This document shows positions 59,550-64,000 of a DNA stretch of 64,000 nt, one piece after another. A program made the translations under genes and the position numbers. Under the pieces are notes generated by a model. The model did no database searches. It was given only the letters and a program-made list of their open reading frames with translations, and had not been told where the DNA came from. Position 1 is the first letter of the stretch. Every line of letters begins with the position of its first letter. This stretch comes from Alteromonas sp. BMJM2 (GTDB lineage Bacteria; Pseudomonadota; Gammaproteobacteria; Enterobacterales; Alteromonadaceae): positions 56,719 to 120,718 of the forward strand of contig NZ_JAPVOT010000013.1 of assembly GCF_027257845.1 (NCBI RefSeq), read 5' to 3'.

Positions 59550-60123
59550 AATCCCTGCTCGTATTTTCCGTGGTATGGAGTAGATGTGGAATAAAAAAGC
59601 GGCATATTCCATCGGGTTTTTATTTGCGCTGGCATAAATTTTTATTTGCGCTGGCATAAATATGGAAACTATTTAGAACGTAAAATAGATACCAATACAG
59701 AGTATTTGAAATGCGATTACAAATACGTCAGACCATTGTAACTACGGGAAAATGAAGCGTAAAAGATCACCTCTCAACACAATCGACGAGTTACTTTGGC
59801 TCTGTGGATCCTCAACCAGCACCGCTTTTCATTCGAAATAATCTCACGCTAATTAGCTTTCCAAAGCACCTAAAAAATCTAAGTGAAAAATGTAAAACCC
59901 GACGACTTATTTAAGTGTACGGCATGAATAATTTATGAAGATTTAGTGACAGGCTCTGTAAGAAAACATTCATTTTTTTGCAAGCTTAGTGTCACGGAGC
60001 TGTCATCAATCATTCTCAAACTAGAAAAAGCTAAAGTTGGGTGAATAAGACAGATGAGTCGCTTTAGCATCATCAAGGCTATGCACAAGATGCTGTGCCG
60101 TATCACAATATTTGGGAACGACA
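59550..60123. other. 570-bp non-coding region between RND operon 2 and the PhoX-like gene
   Basis: Promoters for both divergent units must lie here. Apart from the tandem 22-bp-period repeat at 59617-59661 I see no gene or known RNA. A short inverted repeat, GGAATA...TATTCC, lies at 59588-59610, next to the tandem repeat. Confidence 0.55.
59617..59661. promoter_or_regulatory. Tandem 23-bp direct repeat upstream of RND operon 2
   Basis: Two identical 23-bp copies with a 22-bp period (overlapping by one T) at 59617-59639 and 59639-59661, 68-112 bp upstream of the adaptor start. Each copy contains the imperfect dyad TATTTGCGC-TG-GCATAAATA. The position and symmetry suit a dimeric repressor bound on one DNA face two turns apart, but no regulator gene is adjacent. 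Confidence 0.65.
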
Positions 60124-61989
60124 ATGATAAATACAACACATAAGAAACTTAAATTCACAGCACTTGCTTTAGCTGTGTCCTTTGGATTGTCGGGATGCTT
60201 TCTAGAGGGCGATGATGGCTCTGATGGTATCAACGGAGCAGAGGGCGCACAGGGACCTCAAGGTCCTGAAGGTGAACAAGGCCAAACCGGCGAGCAAGGT
60301 CCTTCCGGCGAACGTTCAGGCGTATTAACTCGCATCGCGACAGTGCCAGATGGTGCAGAAGTAACAGGCATATTTTTAACTGATGCCGGCGACTTATTTT
60401 TCAATGTTCAGCACCCTTCAGGCACAAACACAGCAACAAACGACACAAATGCAGTGCCAATTAATACAGGCACTGTGGGGGTGTTAGCCGGCGTGAACTT
60501 TAATAATTTACCGGCCACTCTGGTTGACTCGCCAGTGCCTTCTAGTCAACAAGAAAGAGAAACCGTCATGAGTGCTTATGGTGAATACCAAGTGCTTGGT
60601 CAAACAGGTGACACTTTCAACGGTATGCTTCCTGCTGGCCTAGGCCACATCTATACCTTAGATAACAAAACACTCATTCTTGAAAATGACATGCCCGACT
60701 TTAACGGTTTTGTTTCTACTGGTAATGATGAAGGTTATTTGTTCTCTAACTGGGAGGAGCTACCCGGCGGCATGAGCCGCATGAAGATCGAAAAAGACGA
60801 GAAAGGTACTTGGACGGTTAGCGAAGCAATGATGTTGGATTTCTCGCCTGTTTGGGGCACCGCAGCGAACTGCTTTGGCTCAATGACACCATGGAATACA
60901 CCACTAACGTCAGAGGAATGGGTAGTTGATAGCTCAGTGGATAGCACAACTGATGCTGATTGGAACGATCCAGATGAAATCGCAAGCAACAGTCGATTAG
61001 GCCGTATGTGGGATTTGACAGCACCTGATGCTTCTAACCCTTATAAGTATGGATATATCGCAGAAGTAACCGATGCTGTGGCAGCCAACCCGGTTATTGT
61101 TAAACACTTTACCCTTGGTCGTTATGAGCATGAAAATGCGACTGTTATGCCAGATGGAAAAACAGTTTACCTTTCTCAAGACGACACGGGCGGCGTTTTC
61201 TTCAAGTTTGTTGCTGACACAGCCGAAGATCTTTCGGCAGGTACACTATATGGCGCTAAATTAGTACAAGATCTTGGTCAAAACGATCCAGCAACTACTG
61301 GCTTTGATGTAACTTGGGTTGAAATTGCATCGGGTGATAACGCGACAATTCAGGCTTGGATCAATGAATATGATGGTATCGGTACAGACGACTACGTTGA
61401 AGGCCAGAGTTCTTACATCACCATGGCTGACGTACAGGCATGGGTTGATGGTGATGCAACATATCCTACTGAAGCCGACGGCGGTGGCGCAGTAACAGCG
61501 GGCGACCCAATGGATGACCGTGTCGCTTTCCTTGAATCCCGTGCGGCTGCAAAACTGAAAGGTGCAACGGCTGAATGGCGTAAACTCGAAGGCATCAGCA
61601 TCAACCATGACCGCGCAAAAGAAGCGGTGGAAGGTGTTGATTTGATTGACGACGAAATTGTAACCGATGCATACCTCTACATCGGCATTGCTGATATCGA
61701 CAACACAATGACAGACAACGAAGGTGATATGCAATTATCAGCACGGGTTAAAGATTGTGGTGGTGTTTACCGAGCTCGTTTAGGTGAAAATTACGATATC
61801 AGTCGTATTGAACCTGTTGTTATGGGCTCGACCTATCGCTCTAGCCTCACTGGTGCAGAGCGTTGTGATGTAAATAACCTTTCTCAACCAGACAACGTGA
61901 TTGTAATGAAAGACGGCAGAATCTTAATTGGTGAAGACGGCTTCCAAGAAAACAATACATTGTGGATGTATCAGCCTGCTGCTGACTAA
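60124..61989 (+). CDS. PhoX-like (DUF839) lipoprotein with collagen-like linker
   Basis: The ATG at 60124, with GGGA upstream, gives 621 residues. A lipobox LSGC (Cys25) marks a lipoprotein. Residues 29-64 are 12 Gly-X-Y triplets (for example GPQGPEGEQGQTGEQGPSG), a collagen-like stalk. The rest matches the PhoX/DUF839 family: NCFGSMTPWNTPLTSEE near residue 260, LGRYEHENATVMPDGKTVYL near residue 335 and PDNVIVMKDGRILIGEDG near the C-terminus. Classical PhoX is a Ca/Fe-dependent alkaline phosphatase exported by Tat; this one is Sec/lipoprotein-type and has no twin-arginine, so phosphatase activity is not assured. It is followed by the diheme lipoprotein gene. Confidence 0.8.
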   Translation: MINTTHKKLKFTALALAVSFGLSGCFLEGDDGSDGINGAEGAQGPQGPEGEQGQTGEQGPSGERSGVLTRIATVPDGAEVTGIFLTDAGDLFFNVQHPSGTNTATNDTNAVPINTGTVGVLAGVNFNNLPATLVDSPVPSSQQERETVMSAYGEYQVLGQTGDTFNGMLPAGLGHIYTLDNKTLILENDMPDFNGFVSTGNDEGYLFSNWEELPGGMSRMKIEKDEKGTWTVSEAMMLDFSPVWGTAANCFGSMTPWNTPLTSEEWVVDSSVDSTTDADWNDPDEIASNSRLGRMWDLTAPDASNPYKYGYIAEVTDAVAANPVIVKHFTLGRYEHENATVMPDGKTVYLSQDDTGGVFFKFVADTAEDLSAGTLYGAKLVQDLGQNDPATTGFDVTWVEIASGDNATIQAWINEYDGIGTDDYVEGQSSYITMADVQAWVDGDATYPTEADGGGAVTAGDPMDDRVAFLESRAAAKLKGATAEWRKLEGISINHDRAKEAVEGVDLIDDEIVTDAYLYIGIADIDNTMTDNEGDMQLSARVKDCGGVYRARLGENYDISRIEPVVMGSTYRSSLTGAERCDVNNLSQPDNVIVMKDGRILIGEDGFQENNTLWMYQPAAD

Positions 61990-61997
61990 GCACTACT

Positions 61998-62037
61998 CAT
62001 CCCTGGGTAAGTCATTTTGACGATTTGCTCAGGGGTG
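61998..62037 (+). terminator. Weak hairpin between the PhoX-like and diheme genes
   Basis: CATCCCTGGG pairs with CTCAGGGGTG over 10 bp (two G-U pairs) with a 20-base loop, followed by TTTTC. It may be a weak terminator or attenuator in a shared transcript. Confidence 0.45.
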
Positions 62038-62085
62038 TTTTCACGCGCTAAATAACAAAAAAATACAATTATAAAGAGACACTTT

Positions 62086-63798
62086 ATGAGCATCTTGCCA
62101 AAAGCATCATATTCGATATTCCCCTTGTTGTGCCTGACGGTTTTAGTCAGTGCCTGTTCTCCGACTGCAGAAGAAGTGGTTTATCCATACAATGAAGGCG
62201 ATGACATTCCGGCACTCGCCTATCTAGAGCATGATGAAGTGTATAACCCCGAGTCAGTTATTCCGCCTCAGTGTTATACAAAGACTGAAGGTGTGAATAA
62301 CCCTTGTTATGCTTGCCATCAAAGTTATGACAAATCAGAACAGCGTCCAAATCAAATGGGCGACGGCACTCTACAAGGCAATTATGAATTTTCAGATGTA
62401 GGCCTAACCAATAGCTGGAAAAATTTGTTTATAGACCGTCGCGAAATGATCAAAGAAATTCCAAATCACCTGATTGACGATTGGGTTGACGAAGACAACT
62501 ACAAAAGCGCCCTACTTGCCTCTCATTCACACTCAACTTCCGCGCTTCAAAAAAATGAAAAAACGGGCTTACCTGCGGCGCAAGGAATTCCTCAGAATAT
62601 GCAGTTAGCCAATCTAGCTGAGCCCTCACTTGCCTTCGCAAAAAACGGATTGGCAAAAGATGATAGTTTCTGGGTTGCCTATAATTACAAGCCTTTCCCA
62701 AGTACTTTTTGGCCAACCAACGGTTCATTCGGCGATGCTATGATCCGTCTGCCACAATCATTTCGCCAAATAAATGGGAAAGATAATGAAGACATCTATT
62801 TCTTAAACTTGGCGGTTTTGGAAATGACGATGAAAGGCCTAAATCGCCTTGCAATTTTTCCGTTTGATGAACAGCAGCACAATCTAGATATTAATGGCGA
62901 TGGTGAACTATCCGCATCCGTGAATCATTTAGAGAAACCAAGCCACTATTTTGGCGATGCTGAGCATATTGAATTGGCGTATATGCTCTATCCTGAAGGC
63001 ACTGAATTTTTACACACCGTTCGCTATTTAGGTGAAGATAAAAATGGTGATGTGATACCTTCGAAAAGAATGAAAGAAGTGCGATATATGCAAAAGCACG
63101 TTTTCAGAAATCGTCAAAGCTTAGCATCTGCTTACTATGCAGAAGCGAAAGACAAACATTTTGAGCAACTACCTCAAACTCGATACTTAGGTGGGCGTGG
63201 TATCGACAATGGTTTTGGCTGGACAATCAATGCCTATATTGAAGACGCACAAGGCGAGCTGCGACCACAGCACAAACAAGAGCTCGCTTTTTGCAACGGC
63301 TGTCATAAATCAGTTGGCGCAACCTTTGATCAAACCTTTTCTTTTGCTCGCAAAGCACCAGGAGCAAGGGGTTGGGGCTATATCAATTTGAAAAGTTTAA
63401 ACGACGCGCCGAACATCGGTGAGGAATTGGGCGAATATTTGACTTATATGTCACGAGTAGGCGGCGGCGATGAGTTTAGGCAAAACACCGAAATGCTCTC
63501 AAATTGGTTTGATGATAATGGCAAGCTTGATAGTCAAAAAGTGGCTCGAGTAAGCAATTTGCAAGAATTAATTGTGCCCTCTAGCGAGCGGGCTAGAGAT
63601 TTGAATAAAGCGTATTTAACTATCGTAAAAGAGCAAAGTTACTTATTCGGTCGAGATGCAACTATTACTAAGGCAACTAATGTGTTGGAAACCATTGATG
63701 CAGAGCAACCACCTTTACTCAATAGTCATCAATTTCAATGGGATATGCGCCTCGACTGGCAAGAACAAGAAAGCCTTAACTTAGTAAAAGAAGACTAG
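62086..63798 (+). CDS. Diheme c-type lipoprotein, unrecognised family
   Basis: The 570-residue protein has a lipoprotein signal with lipobox LVSAC (Cys near residue 24). Two c-type heme motifs are visible, CYACH near residue 83 and CNGCH near residue 405. Asp-rich loops such as DINGDGELS and EDKNGDVIPS resemble EF-hand-like calcium sites. No Pfam-type family is certain. Its partner is the PhoX-like lipoprotein just upstream on the same strand (96 bp gap), and the start of a small membrane protein begins one base after its stop. The set suggests an outer-membrane-associated redox or phosphoester function, which is inference. Confidence 0.65.
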   Translation: MSILPKASYSIFPLLCLTVLVSACSPTAEEVVYPYNEGDDIPALAYLEHDEVYNPESVIPPQCYTKTEGVNNPCYACHQSYDKSEQRPNQMGDGTLQGNYEFSDVGLTNSWKNLFIDRREMIKEIPNHLIDDWVDEDNYKSALLASHSHSTSALQKNEKTGLPAAQGIPQNMQLANLAEPSLAFAKNGLAKDDSFWVAYNYKPFPSTFWPTNGSFGDAMIRLPQSFRQINGKDNEDIYFLNLAVLEMTMKGLNRLAIFPFDEQQHNLDINGDGELSASVNHLEKPSHYFGDAEHIELAYMLYPEGTEFLHTVRYLGEDKNGDVIPSKRMKEVRYMQKHVFRNRQSLASAYYAEAKDKHFEQLPQTRYLGGRGIDNGFGWTINAYIEDAQGELRPQHKQELAFCNGCHKSVGATFDQTFSFARKAPGARGWGYINLKSLNDAPNIGEELGEYLTYMSRVGGGDEFRQNTEMLSNWFDDNGKLDSQKVARVSNLQELIVPSSERARDLNKAYLTIVKEQSYLFGRDATITKATNVLETIDAEQPPLLNSHQFQWDMRLDWQEQESLNLVKED

Positions 63799-63799
63799 C

Positions 63800-63877
63800 A
63801 TGGACACTTCATGGTTAGATTTTGCGTTCGCTTGCGTGCTAATGGGAATTGGCATAGGTACTGATGTTGCTCTTGCA
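63800..63877 (+). pseudogene. N-terminal fragment of a small membrane protein, cut by intron sequence
   Basis: One base after the diheme gene stop, an ATG opens a frame starting [20 protein letters not shown], a typical first membrane helix. The hydrophobic character ends after about 26 codons, where the DNA changes to antisense reverse-transcriptase sequence. The frame happens to stay open to the window edge, but the later residues are not membrane-like. I read this as a gene broken by the intron fragment. The family is not recognised. Confidence 0.55.
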
Positions 63878-64000
63878 ACACAAGATAAGGATGTCATCAG
63901 CATAGCGCACTATGCGGTGCCCACGTTGTTTCATTTCCTCATCGAACGCATCCAGATAGATGTTCGCTATGAGGGGGCTTATCACCCCGCCTTGCGGACT
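63878..64000 (-). pseudogene. Group II intron reverse transcriptase fragment (LtrA-like)
   Basis: Read on the minus strand from 64000, the translation gives [16 protein letters not shown], then an [15 protein letters not shown] segment and the catalytic YADDILIL (YADD at 63896-63904 region). These are RT domains 4 and 5 of a group II intron-encoded protein. Similarity stops near 63880, and a stop codon follows at 63839-63841, so the thumb, X and endonuclease domains are missing at this end. The upstream part lies beyond the window. It is a truncated retroelement, not a complete intron. The similarity ends abruptly inside the coding sequence of the neighbouring membrane gene. Confidence 0.85.

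Noticed and set aside
61261..61734. Minus-strand frame of 157 codons
   Set aside because: It is antisense to the PhoX-like gene; His/Cys richness comes from the opposite strand.
63800..64000. A full membrane-protein gene running off the right edge
   Set aside because: After about 26 codons the DNA is the complement of a conserved reverse transcriptase, so the continued frame is accidental.

Overview
The window reads as a chromosomal segment of a marine gammaproteobacterium, most likely Alteromonas or a close Alteromonadaceae relative. The grounds are the moderate G+C, the gene families (YeaC, DUF2989, cis/trans fatty-acid isomerase, PhoX-like lipoprotein, RND pumps) and the central-carbon layout. 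The genus is inferred from recognised protein families, not from a database search. Most of the window is well-ordered housekeeping sequence. The right end (about 60-64 kb) is more unusual.

1-7 kb: a three-gene minus-strand group (zinc-ribbon membrane protein, YeaC, DUF349 protein running off the left edge), a sodium:alanine-type symporter with a large insert, an M14 carboxypeptidase, a long-form GAPDH and a DUF2989 lipoprotein. 6.9-18 kb: msrB, gnd, the glycogen genes glgX-glgB-malQ, then classical gapA and the mutarotase yeaD in the opposite direction. 18-27 kb: the complete oxidative/Entner-Doudoroff operon zwf-pgl-edd-glk-eda, the divergent regulator hexR and pykA. Three good matches to the HexR operator lie in front of zwf, hexR and pykA, so the sequence itself shows the regulon. 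The order yeaC...msrB...gapA-yeaD...eda/edd/zwf-hexR-pykA matches the E. coli order in expanded form. Together these genes handle glucose phosphorylation, the ED/pentose phosphate split, lower glycolysis and glycogen breakdown/branching; glgC and glgA are absent from the window.

27-45 kb: assorted single genes: a two-BON periplasmic protein, a membrane-anchored endonuclease/exonuclease/phosphatase-fold protein, a stand-alone glycosyltransferase, a PilJ-like hybrid histidine kinase, a BrxR/CapW-like WYL repressor without a defence cluster, a secreted M1 aminopeptidase, a Cache-type chemoreceptor, and a LysR / secreted DJ-1-PfpI / YqhD aldehyde-handling group followed by a nitroreductase. 45-60 kb: two separate RND efflux operons (adaptor plus 1041-residue permease each, no outer-membrane channel), a heme-binding cis/trans isomerase, a cold-shock/Excalibur fusion and an MscS channel.

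60-64 kb: a PhoX-like lipoprotein carrying a collagen-like Gly-X-Y linker, a diheme lipoprotein, and the start of a small membrane protein. That last reading frame is cut after about 26 codons by an antisense fragment of a group II intron reverse transcriptase (YADD motif) that runs off the right edge. This lipoprotein pair and the intron junction are the least explained parts of the window. I saw no rRNA, tRNA, CRISPR array, prophage or complete insertion sequence.
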